Assembly (NCBI RefSeq): GCF_041260155.1
Contig: NW_027248277.1
Location: forward strand, 8,947,175-9,011,174
Direction of reading: 5' to 3'
Source of the DNA: Ptychodera flava
Taxonomy: Eukaryota; Hemichordata; Enteropneusta; Ptychoderidae
DNA: 64,000 bases
How positions within the stretch are numbered: the first letter of the stretch is position 1; every line of letters begins with the position of its first letter. Positions 46,983-60,745 of this stretch are shown in pieces. A model generated the notes under the pieces. It was not told the origin of the DNA, did no database searches, and saw nothing but the letters and a program-made list of their open reading frames with translations. A program made the position numbers and the translations under genes.

Positions 46983-47610
46983 GAATTGATTCCACCAAAC
47001 TTGATCAAACTTGCTACATAAATTGAAGATACTATAATACAACATTCTTGAAAGTCATTAAGCACTTTAATCTCAACCAATTCCTAATTGCATATTTAAT
47101 GAACTTTCCTACTTTCGGATATATCTGAATGGACTTGACCTAAGTGGACCAATATTGCTACATATATTGTAGAAACTGTGATACAACATTCTTGAATGTC
47201 ATTAAGGATTCTATCTAAGTCAATTCCTAATTTGCATACTTAATGATCTTTCGTAATTGGTATATATATATAATTATATTATATATAATTATATATTATA
47301 TTATATTATATTATATTATATTATATTATATTATATTATATTATATTATATTATATTATATTATATTATATTATATTATATTATATTTACTTGGTCACAG
47401 TTGGCAAAACATGCTATGCACATTGATGATGCCGGCTAATCTATAATTTGCATGTCCAATGAGCTTTTACAGTTTGGCATATATAGCTTGAATGACATGA
47501 CCAAAGCGAATTACACTTGCTTTAAAAAGATATGATACAATGACAAAATTCAAAGAAATTCAGTATTTTTATTTCAGCTAATTACATATTTGTATACTTA
47601 ATGACATCTG
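46785..47610. repeat. Degenerate tandem repeat, ~130-200 bp units
   Basis: AATGAACTTTCCT followed by ATATCTGAATTGA and an ACAACATTCTTGAAAGTCATT stretch recurs about five times, with an AT tract (46939-46980) and a TTATA array expanded inside units. Confidence 0.7.
47260..47390. repeat. (TTATA)n microsatellite
   Basis: About 25 TTATA units; both strands read open only because the unit is simple. Confidence 0.95.
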
Positions 47611-48780
47611 GTTGAAGTGAGCTGGTGCGTCTGATGGTATGAGCAACCAATCAGGGTTATATTCTTATCAGTGTGGATAGACCAGAAAACAGTATATCTA
47701 TGCCTCTATTACATGTAAATGTTAAACAAAACAGTAGTTGCAATAATTGTAGCCAAAGGGCCCTATGGCCATACGAGCCGGCACTGCTTTGCCAAAATGA
47801 CAGAACTACCACACAGCTCACCTTAGTGCTACAATTATTAAAGCTAGACGATACAGGTACCGCAACACATGCATCGATCATAGCTTCGCTAAGCCCTGAT
47901 CAAAGCGCCTGTGACGTATCCTGGATGCGACAGGGATATATACGCTTCAATTTCCGTCGTATTTGCTGTGTAGTGCTGGCCCATACTTAGCTGTATGTCC
48001 ATAGCAGTTGTGTTTTCAGACTGGATTCTTGTGTCGCCACACTATTGCGTGATGAAAATTGCAGTCTGTATGTCGCTTAGAGATTATTACTCACAGCATA
48101 CACAGCAAGCCTTTGTTTTCGAGATCCAGCTATTTTTTGACAAGTGTTTACTGCAAGCATAAATATGAGAAGAACACCTGTTGACAGCATAACCCTACAC
48201 AAGCATGGACAAACACATTTCTTTATTTTTTGCTTCGATACTATGTTCTTATGCGTTCATTTTGTCACATGGCTTCCATGTAAGATTTTCTTGAAGTCTT
48301 TGGATGGAGGGATTGAAAAGTGTGTTTGGCTAAGTTGACTAATATAATATCTACCAGCTTCTGGTGTATCCATGGTAATTCTCTTTGTGAATGCAGCATC
48401 TGATGTGACAAATGCATTGTCATCTCGACATAGAGAACATACGACCAACATTTACCCAAAAATTGGGAAAACCATACAGAAATGTCTGGCCATCTTTTAC
48501 TTGATTCATGCCATTTGGAACACTTCAGATTTTTTTCTTTACTACTGCACTTTGGTGATATATAGGTCTTTCATCCCATGTATTTGAGATATTTTAAAAC
48601 TATAATTAGCATTTCAATTTGGAAACAAGTCATTGCATAGTCCCCGCAGAATATAAATTCTCTCACTGTAATACATTGAAAGTGCATAAATCCATTGGTT
48701 GAAACATACTTAAATACAAGAAAGCATGTTGGCCCCATAGTTACATACATCCACTAAAACACACTTCTGTAGCATTGATA
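47611..48780. other. Intergenic, no gene recognised
   Basis: Open stretches on both strands at about 47657-47990 show no domain or splice support. Nothing else was recognised. Confidence 0.4.
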
Positions 48781-48782
48781 GG

Positions 48783-49130
48783 ATGTCCACAATTAGGTAT
48801 GTGCATAAGACTCAGGCGGGGGCGCGCGAATGGGTACGTGGCAAAGTTACCCAGACAGGCCTTGGATATGCTGTTGTTTGGCAGCTATCAAGAATGTACC
48901 ACAACATGGGGCATATTTTGTTGTATGATAATGATAAATTTTTGAGTTCAGCCAGGTTAGCCTTTGATCTGTTGAAATGTGGTACGCTTCACTGTAGTCT
49001 GCCCAAATCGGATAGGGTTATCGTATTAGCCCTGTGAAAAGTGGACTGGGTTTGTCCAGTACCACACCTTGCTGTACAGGCCATAAAAAGGTTTTCTTCA
49101 GGGCCATCAGTATGGACGACTTGTGGTTGT
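48783..49130 (+). pseudogene. piggyBac transposase relic (PGBD-like)
   Basis: An 84-codon stretch reads GYAVVWQLSRMYHNMGHILL, then YDNDKFLSSARLAFDLLKCGT. This resembles the piggyBac DDE domain segment with a GH-x-(3)-DN-(F/Y)-x-S core and a LL-x-(R/C)-GT ending. It stops after SDRVIVLAL, and a shifted frame downstream (MDDLWLL) looks like the next motif. It is isolated and broken. Confidence 0.55.
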
Positions 49131-49840
49131 TGTCTTGAGTAAGAAAAAAATCAGACCCCAAGCATAAGCACATCCTCCAAAAAGAGAATATCAAAACAAT
49201 AAAATAAATGCACACACCCAACTACCCAACTCACACTTACACAAAGACGAGCATGAAAGTTACTACTGTCTGTTCTGTGCTGTTTTGTGTCTACGTTTAC
49301 AACTATAGTCTTACAAATTCTGACCTAGTGTTATTGCATTATGGATTGGTATGATTGCGATTTTTTTACAGAAATTATTTTTTAAGAAACAAGAAGTAAA
49401 TGTAAATACTATGAATAATGGACAAAGATAATGCTTATTTTAACTTTATTTATTTTATTCAAAGCTGATCTCCTCTTCCAAAGCAAAAGAAACTGTAAAA
49501 TGCACAAATGCTGCTTTCAATGAAGTAATGTTGAATGGAAACTTTCTATATATGTGCAACACATCATTCAAAAGGAAATTTTCAGCACTGAAACGTAAAT
49601 TTTACTTGCTGCAGCCAAGTCAATTTCAAACCATTTTTTGCGAATCTAAATAAACAAACACAACTAATTTTGATAGTTTCACCAAACTTCTGGCCTCCAC
49701 AGTGTATTGTTATGCAAATGATATGTACTCCAAAAGGTTAATGCATTTTGTAGACAATGGTAATATAACCTTGTACAGAACACTGTAACTGCTGGTTCTG
49801 GAGAAGAAAAATATTGAAATACTATGAATTGTTTTGAAAA
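49131..49840. other. Intergenic, no gene recognised
   Basis: AT-rich, without coding, RNA or repeat structure that I could identify. Confidence 0.4.
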
Positions 49841-50560
49841 TCCATCATGGCAGCCAAGGTCACATGACCACTCAAAATTTTATTGGCCAGATGTTTCGGG
49901 CTAATGGCATGCATGCCAAAAGACCAAATTGCCAGTTAATTGGCCCCTGCAGTTTTTGGGAAGAAGCCATTAACAATATTGTGATCATAGTTGACGTGCA
50001 TATGTATGTACATTATCCTTGCACCAAGTTGAACCAGAAAAACAAGAATGAAAAAAATAGCGCCAACGGCACTTGATCACAACTGGCACATTGTGAAACT
50101 ACTCATAATTAATGAGGTACAATATGTGGCGTCATGCGGTGTCCCATCATACCATATATGAAGGGTGTAGCACTTGTGGTTACTGAGTTGTGGACAAATA
50201 TGTATATTTCAGGTCAAATGTCACTGAGGTCATGTGACATTTTGTCAAAAAAATTGAATTGCTAAGTCATCCCTATATACCGAAAATCAGACCTAGCTCT
50301 ATTGGCTCGCTCAAAATTAGATATGCACATAATTAATGAGGTACAATATGTGGCGTCATAAGGTGTCCCATCATACCATATATGAAGGGTGTAGCACTTG
50401 TGGTTACTGAGTTATGGACAAATATATATATTTGAGGTCAAAGGTCACCGAGGTCACGGGAGATTTTGTCAAAATATTTGATATATCTGCGTGAACGGAG
50501 GGACATGACCCAATCTATAAGGCCCCTGGACTTCATCCATGGGGACTAAAAACTGTGTCA
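49841..50560 (+). mobile_element. HINE-like repeat element with 228-bp tandem units
   Basis: ATAATTAATGAGGTACAATA through GTAGCACTTGTGGTTACTGA occurs twice (from 50106 and 50334). It ends in CATGGGGACTAA at about 50548, the same 3' terminus type as the element at 58029-59153. Confidence 0.55.
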
Positions 50561-50599
50561 CTGAATCCTTTTTGCAATATGAATATGATGAGAAACTAA

Positions 50600-50905
50600 A
50601 TTTTTATTTTACTTGGCCTTATACATGGGATTCTATAGACAGCTGACTTATACATGGTAGTCTATGGTGGTGTAAACTAAAAAGTCCTCTAACATGGCCA
50701 AATTTGATCGCATTGTAAAACAAATCGATGTGCATTTGTATGGGGTTGGGTACTATCCTTGTGCAAAGTTTTGAAAGAAATTGATCAGGCATGTCTGAGA
50801 TATCTGCGTGAACAGACGGACGGATGCACACACGGGCGCAGGCACGCACACACGGACATGACCAAACCTATAAGTCCCCCGGACGGTGTCCGTGGGGAAT
50901 AATTA
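50600..50905 (+). mobile_element. HINE-like element, truncated copy
   Basis: Contains AAATTTGATCGCATTGTAAA and a 3' hairpin CCCCCGGACGGTGTCCGTGGGG near 50876-50898, the complement of the end of the 58029-59153 element. Confidence 0.6.
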
Positions 50906-52400
50906 GACAGACCACGAAGTCAATGAGCAACATACAGCTGAAAGACTTTTTCACATTGTGATTTTAAGCCCATTTTTATGAGAAAAGGGACATGTATATG
51001 TATATGGAGAAAAAAGCAGAAGACATATTTGTAAATTGTTTGTTAAGTGACAATCCTATATGCATCTCTTGAAATTTTGTGGTTATAAGGTATAACAGTA
51101 GTGTAAGAATAATGAGGTTAGAATAAGTTAGTAAAGCTAAGTTGACAGTAATTAAGATTACAAAATTATACACTAAGCTGAGGAAATCTGAATGAAATAA
51201 ATGTTGAAAAGTAGCAAAGTCATGGTCATCTTTTGTCTAATACCTTGTGTAAGTTCATGAACTTTACATAAATCTTGCTATAGATTTGTTGCTAATGCGC
51301 AATAACTGTGTTTCAGATCATTTGAGAGCAATCCATCCATGACAGGTTTAAATTGTAATATACTTCTATTTAAAGGAGAGAAACTTCTCAAATAATTTTT
51401 TCCCTGTAATTTCCTGTGAGAACACATGGACATGCTTAGGACTCTATGCTGGTGCTACCTTGATAACTAACCTACAATTTGTAACGGCATTGTCTAACCT
51501 GTTCAACCCAATTTCCTGTAGACAGGTCCACACTCACCATTGATAACAATGGGTTTGGGCCATACCATGGTAGTGAAAGACTGTAACATGTGAGGTCGTG
51601 GATACTTAATCTCAGGAATGTCAAAGTCTGTATATTGACTCAAGGATGTTTACATAACAAATGCTTAGGGTCATCTCAAAAGTGAGAATCTAAACTATGA
51701 AATATGTTTTTTTTTATTGCTTTTGATACCCAAAAGAGCATAGAAATCTGTTATACTTTGAATCAGCCATCCTGCATATTTCTAACATTCATCAAAACCT
51801 CATTTCTGTTCCACAACTCATAAAACAGTCCACAATGCAGGATTGGTGTACATTCCAAAACTACATATATGAAAGACCCCTAAAATCAATTAGTTAAAAA
51901 GGGGGGTTAGAAATTTCCCAAAACTATATAACCTCCGCTCCGTTTGGCTCCATTTTTCGGAATCGGAACCTTGGAACCAGTCTATGTATCGGTACCAAAT
52001 ATCAACGCAGTCTGTTCAGCAGTTTTTGACTTTTTGTCGTTTACTGAAATGGACGACATCACACACCGGTTGAAACCACCTCTATATCACAACTTCCAGT
52101 TGTGATAAAAAGTAAATAAGGTCTGAAACTTTAGGTACTGGAGGTCAACTTTAGGAACAGGCTCAGCAGAGGAATGTTTCAACACAGTCCTTCATGGTTT
52201 CAGCAGGTCTGCCAATATGTATCAGTTCATGAACAATGACAGGAAATGACTAAAGGTCAGTGAAGTAGCCTGTTTCAGTCACTGCCACTGCTCCTGCACA
52301 TAATAGGTACATTCATACAAATAGGTTAGAGATTACAGAATCTCTAACTCCCATGTGTGGACTGTGTCAGTTAATGCCGTACTCCCGCACATTTACAGGA
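50906..52400. other. Intergenic, no gene recognised
   Basis: AT-rich. It includes a repeat-like stretch near 51900-52110 (TCGGAATCGGAACCTTGGAA) and a small hairpin ATCACAACT-TCC-AGTTGTGAT at about 52086. Not assignable. Confidence 0.4.
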
Positions 52401-52402
52401 TT

Positions 52403-52560
52403 TCCCCCTTTTCTTACCTTATTTGCATATTTAGACACTGACAGACTTCCTTTGAACAACGACACATCTCACCCCCTGGAGTTACCTGTACACCAAATAC
52501 TGTGATGGTAGGTGCCATGGTTTGGGAGCTCTTACGTGTGATGGACATACATCCACACAC
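52403..52560. repeat. Repeat module shared with 62465-62580
   Basis: TTATTTGCATATTTAGACACTGAC through CTGTACACCAAATACT corresponds to the same ordered pieces near 62490-62575, each beside a family with GGCAAAAATTGCC repeats. Confidence 0.6.
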
Positions 52561-52611
52561 ACATACATACATACATACATACATACATACATACATACAT
52601 ACATACATACA

Positions 52612-52641
<30 letters not shown>
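52557..52641. repeat. (CATA)n microsatellite
   Basis: About 20 CATA units. Confidence 0.95.
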
Positions 52642-52643
<2 letters not shown>

Positions 52644-52699
52644 GATGCCACCAGCTCACCATATAAGCTCTTTTTGGTATTTATATTCATACAAAATAT

Positions 52700-53234
52700 G
52701 AACTAAAAAGATCAGAATGGCTCAAAATAGGAAAAAATTGCCACCAGACGGCCATTTTGGGATGTTTAACAACAAAAATTGACAAGCATATGTATGTCAT
52801 AGTACATTATCCAAGTTTGAACAAAATCAAATCAGGCATGTCTGCGTAATAGAGTCAGACAGTAAAAAACACAACAAAATGGCTGCCAGGTGGCCATATT
52901 GGGGCGTATCGCAACAAAAATTTGAATGCATATGTATGTCATAGCACATTGTCCTTTTGCCAAGTTTGAACCAAACAAATCTGCACATGTCTGAGTAATG
53001 GCTCTAAACATGTCTGCGTAATAAAGTCAGACAGGAAAGATTACAACAAAATGGCCGCTAGGCGGCCATAAATTGGATCGTATTACAAAACAAATTGACG
53101 TGCCAAGTTTGTATAAAATTGGGTCTTGCATCTTTGAGTTACAGCTGCGGACACAGAGACTCACAAACTCACGGATGCACGGACGGACGGAACTAAATCT
53201 AATAGTCCCCCTGACTACGTCCACAGGGACTAAT
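52700..53234 (+). mobile_element. HINE-like element, second full 3' end
   Basis: Three units of about 150 bp (AAAATGGC-GCC-AGG-GGCCAT core, GCATATGTATGTCATAG) end in TCCACAGGGACTAA at 53234 followed by T, the terminus expected for this family. Confidence 0.65.
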
Positions 53235-53970
53235 GAAGGAGCAGTACTGTATACTTTAGACCAGGGTTTTTTCACATCAGCGTTTACTTCAAGACTATTT
53301 CGGATTCACTTCAAAACTTGCACACTAATAATGTTAACTCTGCACAGTTTGGACGTACATAAAGCCTGTAGCCAGAGAAAGACTCACTTTTCAACTCCAT
53401 GGAAACTGTTATTTAGTTTTGTGCCATCCCCAGCTAAGATTAGTCAATATTCGTTTTGTATTGTAGTTTTTAATTAAATAACACTAGAGTAATAGTTGTT
53501 AGGTTTAAATAAATTGATTTAAGAAAATCAGTTCACCACCTTTTTTGTTGTAATGACTTTATTTAAATTTCACTTCCTTAAGTATAAAAAAAACTTTTTG
53601 AAAGAAATAACTACTTTCAAAGTCTCAATTCTGCCCATTCATATGCAAGATTACAACAAGAAATCTACAGAAAGGTAACAATAGGCAAAAAATAACTATG
53701 AACATTATACAAAAACTACCGATGTATCTAAAGTGTTGATGCTTTTGTCTTTTGTCACAATTACTAGTTCTATGTCACATCATTTCTAGCATACAGTAAT
53801 TTTGTATAGGAAAGGAAGACAACATTTTTGAGATTCGAATGTCCTTTAGTATGAAGGTTAGGATAAAAATAAAATAAACAACTGACCTAGCAGCCAATAC
53901 AGTGCTGCTGTTTTATGTAAGGAATAAATATTTTGACACCTGTGTTGATGAAGGTGGAAATCTTTGATAG
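53235..53970. other. Intergenic, no gene recognised
   Basis: A short open frame at 53235-53475 has no domain support. The remainder is AT-rich and unassigned. Confidence 0.4.
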
Positions 53971-53974
53971 CCTA

Positions 53975-54420
53975 TTTCAGTGGCCAGACAAAAAATGGCA
54001 AAAAGCTTCAAAAATACACAATTGAAGATTTCATCACAATTTGAACATATCACATTAAGATCATCCGTAAGAAAATGTCCATTAAAGCTATCAGACGAGT
54101 AGTATTTTGAGAATCAAATTTTTTGACCAAAACAGCAAAAATTGTCCCCCCCAAAAAAAAGAAGAACAAAATTGCAGATTTCATCATGATTTCAATGAAT
54201 CACATGTATACCAAATTTTTTTTACTAAAAAGGGCAAAAATTGCCAAAAATACAAAATTGCAGATTTCATGATTTCAATGTATGGCATTTAGTTCATCTG
54301 TAAGAGCCCGTACACCAAATTTCAAAGCTATCAGAAGAGTTTTCGAGAAACACATTTTTCCACCAAAGTGGCAAAAATTGCCAAAAAAATACAAAATTGC
54401 CGAGCAACCAACAGAACAAT
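53975..54420. repeat. GGCAAAAATTGCC tandem repeat, array 1
   Basis: About four units of roughly 110-125 bp (AAAATTGCAGATTTCATCA, CAAAGCTATCAGA, GACCAAA-GGCAAAAATTGCC). A larger array of the same family lies at 61740-62430. Confidence 0.7.
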
Positions 54421-55339
54421 AGACTGTCAGTCTTCATGACTCTCATCCCTCAAGATCAACTTGAAACTAATACAATGCTAAAGACAATGGTTTAATACTG
54501 GTTTTGATTGTCCTCTACTGCATCAACAAAGTATGAATGGCAAGTATGTAACCATGCTCGTATCATTCAAGTTAAAATCTACAGAGCTACACATTTTCTC
54601 AGCATGCTTGATACAGCTTTTGGCACATCCCTAGCATTCAAATGGTCTTTCAGTCATATTGATTCCTATGTGTTCTAAAATGTGCCTCAATTTGATACTG
54701 TTCCAGAGAGAATCTTGAAGTATTTCCAAACATTTCACCACTTCCTTTGCATTAAAAAGTATTTGACGGTGATGTATTCTCCTTACTTGCTCTGATTGAC
54801 AAATATGGATAAGAAAATGTTAACCACATCCATTGCATTCCAATGGTCTTTAACAAGAATGAACTCTTTTGTAATTCCTCAGTGTGATATGATGACTGAC
54901 TGTTCTAAAAAATTCTTTACATAGAAATGGTTTTCCTCAAATGCAGATACCTGTTCAACTGGATTTGCATCTTTTTAACCACTTTCTTTGCATAGATGGT
55001 TCTTTTTCCCTGAGTGAATACTTTTTTACCCTTCAGCTACAAGCTGTATAACAAACAGTCTTTGCAATATAACGATTTTTTTTTCAGAAGTGTGGATTCT
55101 GATGTCCTTGTCACGATGGCTTTCCTGTACAACACATTTGCAATGTGGATTATTTGAATTCAGATGGCCTTTCACCTGTTTGACTCTTTAGTGCTGATTT
55201 TCACCTACACATTTTACCACACTATTTGAAGTGAAATTGTTTTTACCTGTAGATTAGAAATTGGACATGCAAATGACTATTCTGTACAAACAAGGGTCCT
55301 ACCAAAATTTTTGCATTCAAATGGTTTTTCACCTGTATG

Positions 55340-56640
<1,301 letters not shown>

Positions 56641-56644
56641 GCAT

Positions 56645-58028
56645 TCAAATAGTTTTTTTATCAGAATGAATTCGTTTGTGTTTACCTAGTGTGCTTTGAT
56701 AACTGAATTTTTTACCACATTCTTTGCATTCAAATGGCCTTTCAGCAGTATGAATTCTTTGGTGTGTATTCAGTGTTCTTTGATCAATGAATTTTTTACC
56801 ACATTCTTTGCATTCAAATGGTTTTTCACCAGAATGAATTTGTTTGTGTTTATCTAGTGTGCCTTGATGTCTGAATGTTTTACCACATTCTTTGCATTCA
56901 AATGGCCTTTCACCAGTATGAATTCTTTGGTGTGTATCCAGTGTGCTTTGATCAATGAATTTTTTACCACATTCTTTGCAGTCAAATGGCCTTTCACCAG
57001 TATGAATTCTTTTGTGTTTATTAAGTGTGCTTTGATCTCTGAATTTTTTACCACATTCTTTGCATTCAAATGGTTTTTCACCAGTATGAATTCTTTGGTG
57101 ATAATTAAGTGTGCCTTGCTGTCTGAATGTTTTACCACATTCTTTGCAGTCAAACGGCCTTTCACCAGTATGAATTCTTTTGTGTTTATTAAGTGTGCTT
57201 TGATCTCTGAATTTTTTACCACATTCTTTGCATTCAAATGGTTTTTCACCAGTATGAATTCTTTGGTGACAATTAAGTGTGCCTTGCTGTCTGAATTTTT
57301 TACCACATTCTTTGCATTCAAATGATTTTTCACCAGAATGATTTCGTTTGTGTTTACCTAGTGTGCCTTGCTGTCTGAATGTTTTACCACATTCTTTGCA
57401 TTCAAATGGCCTTTCACCAGTATGAATTCTTTGGTGTTTATTAAGTGTGCTTTGATCAATGAATTTTTTACCACATTCTTTGCAGTCAAATGGCCTTTCA
57501 CCAGTATGAATTCTTTGGTGTGTATTCAGTGTGCTTTTCTGTATAAATGTTTTACCACATTCTTTGCATCCAAATGGCCTTTCACCAGAGTGAATTCTTT
57601 TATGGAAATTCAGATTGCTTTGATATCTGAAAGTTTTACCACATTCCCTGCATTCAAACGGTCTTTCACCAGTATGAATTCTTTGGTGTGTATTCAGTTT
57701 GCTTTGATCAATGAACTTTTTACCACATTCTTTGCATTCAAATGGCCTTTCACCAGTATGAATTCTTTGGTGTTTATTAAGTGTGCTTTGATGAATGAAT
57801 TTTTTACCACATTCTTTGCATTCAAATGGTTTTTCACCAGAATGAATTTGTTTGTGTGTATGTAGTGTGCCTTGCTGTCTGAATGTTTTACCACATTCTT
57901 TGCATTCAAATGGCCTTTCACCAGTATGAATTCTTTGGTGTGTATTCAGTGTGCTTTGATCAATGAATTTTTTACCACATTCTTTGCATTCAAATGGTTT
58001 TTCACCAGTATGAATTCTTTTGTGTTTA
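56645..58028 (-). CDS. C2H2 zinc-finger block, 16 fingers
   Basis: Sixteen consecutive intact fingers of 28 residues (CKECGKKF[16 protein letters not shown] pattern) end SDKKTI and a stop. Linkers are TGE(K/R)P(F), typical of DNA-binding C2H2 proteins of the nucleus. The frame runs upstream without any Met through NKHKRIH into the inserted element at 58029, so it cannot start on its own. It is the C-terminal part of the protein whose N-terminal part is 59154-60049. Helix positions vary little: position 3 is nearly always Thr and position -1 is D, Q, H or Y. Repeat units are nearly identical at the DNA level. The plus-strand open frames here are antisense shadows. Confidence 0.85.
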
Positions 58029-59153
58029 TTAGTCCCCACGGACACCGTCCGGGGGGACTTATAGGTTTGGTCATGTCCGTGCGTGCGTCCGTCCGTCCGT
58101 CCGTTCACGCAGATATCTCCGAGATGCCTGGAGCGATTTCATTCATTCAAACTTGGTACAAGGATTACTTCATATTTCATACAGATGCATGTCGATTTGT
58201 TTTGTGACACGATCCAATATGACTGCAGTGTGGCCATTTTATTATGATTTTTTTCATGTATAGAGCCATTACTCAGGCATGTTTCAACCGATTTTATTCA
58301 AAGTTGGTACAAGGACATTGACCAATGTCATAGATATGCACGTCAATTTTTTTTGTGATACGATCCAATATGGCCGCCATGCAGCCATTTTGTACGATTT
58401 TTTCATGTACAGAGCCATTACTCAGGCATGTTTCAACAGATTTTATTCAAAGTTGGTACAAGGACATTGACCAATGTCATAGCTATACACATCAATTTGT
58501 TTTGTGATACGATCCAATATGGCCGCTCTGCGGCCATTTTGTTACGATTTTTTCATGTACAGAGCCATAACTCAGGCATAACTCAACCGATTTTATTCAA
58601 ACTTGGTACAAGGATATTGACCTATGTCATGCACATGCACATTGATTTGTTTTGTGATACGATCCAATATGGCCGCCGTGCGGCCATTTTATTACATTTT
58701 TCATGTCCAGAACCATAACTCAGACATGTATCAAGTGAATTTATTCAAAGTTGGTACAAGGAGATTGACCAATGTGATACATATGCACATTAATTTGTTT
58801 TGTGATACGATCCAATATGGCTGCTGTGCGGCCATTTTGTTATGATTTTTTCATGTACAAGCCATAACTCAGGCATATCTCAACCAATTTTAATCAAATA
58901 TGCTACAAGGACATTGACCTATGTCATACATATGCACATTTATTTGTTTTGTGATACGATCCAATATGGCCACCGTGTGGCCATTTTATTACGATTTTTC
59001 CATGTCCTGAACTACAACTCACACATGTATCAAGCGAATTTATTCAAAAGTATTTTTATCACAGACCTAATGAAGAGGACTCTATCCTCTCTGAGGACCT
59101 GTAATCAAAGTACCCATTAACAAGTGGGGACTGCGTCATCAAACGATGACTTG
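58029..59153 (-). mobile_element. Helitron/HINE-like non-autonomous insertion in the zinc-finger gene
   Basis: On the minus strand the element starts CAAGTCATCGTTTGATGACG (perfect 6-bp hairpin), has a subterminal AGTCCCCACTTG, six tandem units of 148-155 bp each with a palindromic ATGGCCGCCGTGCGGCCAT-like core, and ends with a strong hairpin (GTCCCC-A-CGGAC-ACC-GTCCG-G-GGGGAC read on plus, 58032-58058) then CTAA followed by T. It has no coding capacity. The joined flanks read [10 protein letters not shown] in frame, so the insertion point is exact. It lacks an unambiguous target duplication, although a 3-bp TAA cannot be excluded. Confidence 0.75.
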
Positions 59154-60049
59154 TTAAGTGTGCTTTGATCTCTGAATTTTTTACCACATTCTTTGCATTC
59201 AAATGGTTTTTCACCAGTATGAATTCTTTGGTGATAATTAAGTGTGCCTTGCTGTCTGAATTTTTTACCACATTCTTTGCATTCAAATGATTTTTCACCA
59301 GAATGAATTCGTTTGTGTTTACCTAGTGTGCCTCGCTGTCTGAATGTTTTACCACATTCTTTGCATTCAAATGGCCTTTCACCAGTATGAATTCTTTGGT
59401 GTTTATTAAGTGTTCTTTGATCAATGAATTTTTTACCACATTCTTTGCATTCAAATGGCCTTTCACCAGTATGAATTCTTTGGTGATTATTAAGTGTGCC
59501 TTGCTGTCTGAATTTTTTACCACATTCTTTGCATTCAAATGGTTTTTCACCTGTGTGGATAAGAAGGTGCTTGTTCAAATGGATTTTCTGTACAAAAGTT
59601 CTACCACATTCTCTGCATTGAAATGGCCTTACACCAGTATGAATTCTTTGGTGATTATCCAGTGTGCATTGATGTCTAAATGTTTTACAACATTCTATGC
59701 ATTCAAATGATTTTTCACCACAATGAATTTGTTTGTGTCTACTAAGTGAGGCTTGCTGTCTGAATTTTTTACCACATTCTTTGCATTCAAATGGTTTTAC
59801 ACCTGTGTGGACAAGAAGGTGCATCTTCAAATGGAATTTCTGTACAAAAGTTCTACCACATTCTTTGCATTCATGTGGCCTTTCACCAGTATGAATTCTT
59901 TGGTGAATATTCAGTATGCTTTGGTGTCTAAATTTTTTACCACATTCTTTGCATTCAAAAGGTTTTTCATCTGTGTGGATTATAAAGTGCCTGTTCAAAT
60001 ATTTTTTCTGTGCAAATGTTTTACGACATTCTTTGCATTTAAACGACAT
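59154..60049 (-). CDS. C2H2 zinc-finger block, 11 fingers
   Basis: ATG at 60049 (MSFKCKECRKTF) opens ten complete fingers and an eleventh cut off by the element after RDQSTLN. The element adds a short tail ending DDAVPTC and a stop at about 59117. Fingers 3 and 6 belong to a distinct subtype (CGRTFVQK-HL). One finger has CIECCKTF, an altered knuckle. Before the insertion this block ran directly into the 16-finger block, at least 27 fingers in all. Whether this ATG is the true start is uncertain, because decayed fingers lie upstream. Confidence 0.8.
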
Positions 60050-60745
60050 TTCAACTGGCGTGGACTAGAAAGTGCCTGTTCAAATTGTTTTCCCTGTACA
60101 AATATTTTACCACATTAGTTGCTTTCTAATGGCCTTTCACCGGTGTGGACTAGAAAGTGCCTGTTTAAATCATTTTCCCTGTACAAATGTTTTACCACAT
60201 TAGTTGCTTTCTAATTGCCGTTCACCGGTGTGGACTAGAAAGTGCCAGTTCAAATCGTTTTCCCTGTACAAATGTTTTACCACATTTGTTGTTTTCCAAT
60301 GGCCTTTCTACAGTGCGGATTAGTACCAAGCGTTCTTTTGCACGGATCTTTTACCACATTCTGTTCATTCAAAAGGTTTCACAAGGGTGTGGATTCTAAT
60401 GTGGCTGTCGAAATTGCTTTGCTTTGCAAATGTTTTACCAAAATCTTGCATCCAGAGGGCTTTTGACCTGTGTGCGTCCTGTGTGATTATCAAAACTTCC
60501 TTGACTTGTGATTGTTCCAGAACATTCTTTGCATCCAAATGGTCTGGTGTGGACTCTGATGTGATTCCTCGGACAGCTTAATATTGCAACTGTTTTCCTA
60601 TATTCTCTGCATAAACGTCTTGTCTTTGGAAGTAGTTCTGTTTTCCATTGATCATGTTTCTCATCATGAGGGTTATTTCTATACAATGAGCATTGAAATG
60701 TAGCATAGCCATCTTGAATCAGGGTGTGAGTGATGATGGACACAT
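60050..60745 (-). pseudogene. 5' part of the zinc-finger exon with degenerate fingers
   Basis: A good acceptor, CTATTTTTCAG|ATGTG, lies at 60745/60746. From it an open frame of about 100 codons ([55 protein letters not shown]) runs to 60435 and ends in a stop. Between 60435 and 60050 finger repeats such as ENDLNWHFLVHTGERQLESN are broken by stops and frame changes. Either the gene is dying or these fingers are skipped by splicing. Upstream exons lie to the right and were not identified. Confidence 0.6.

Noticed and set aside
47657-47990. Overlapping open frames on both strands as a gene
   Set aside because: No domain, splice or paralog support was seen.
58029-58108. A protein start for the 16-finger block inside the inserted element
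   Set aside because: The open frame there has no ATG; it is only open sequence continuing into the element.
56864-60118. Many plus-strand open frames with [13 protein letters not shown]-type repeats
   Set aside because: They are the antisense of the 84-bp zinc-finger repeat units and have no family similarity.
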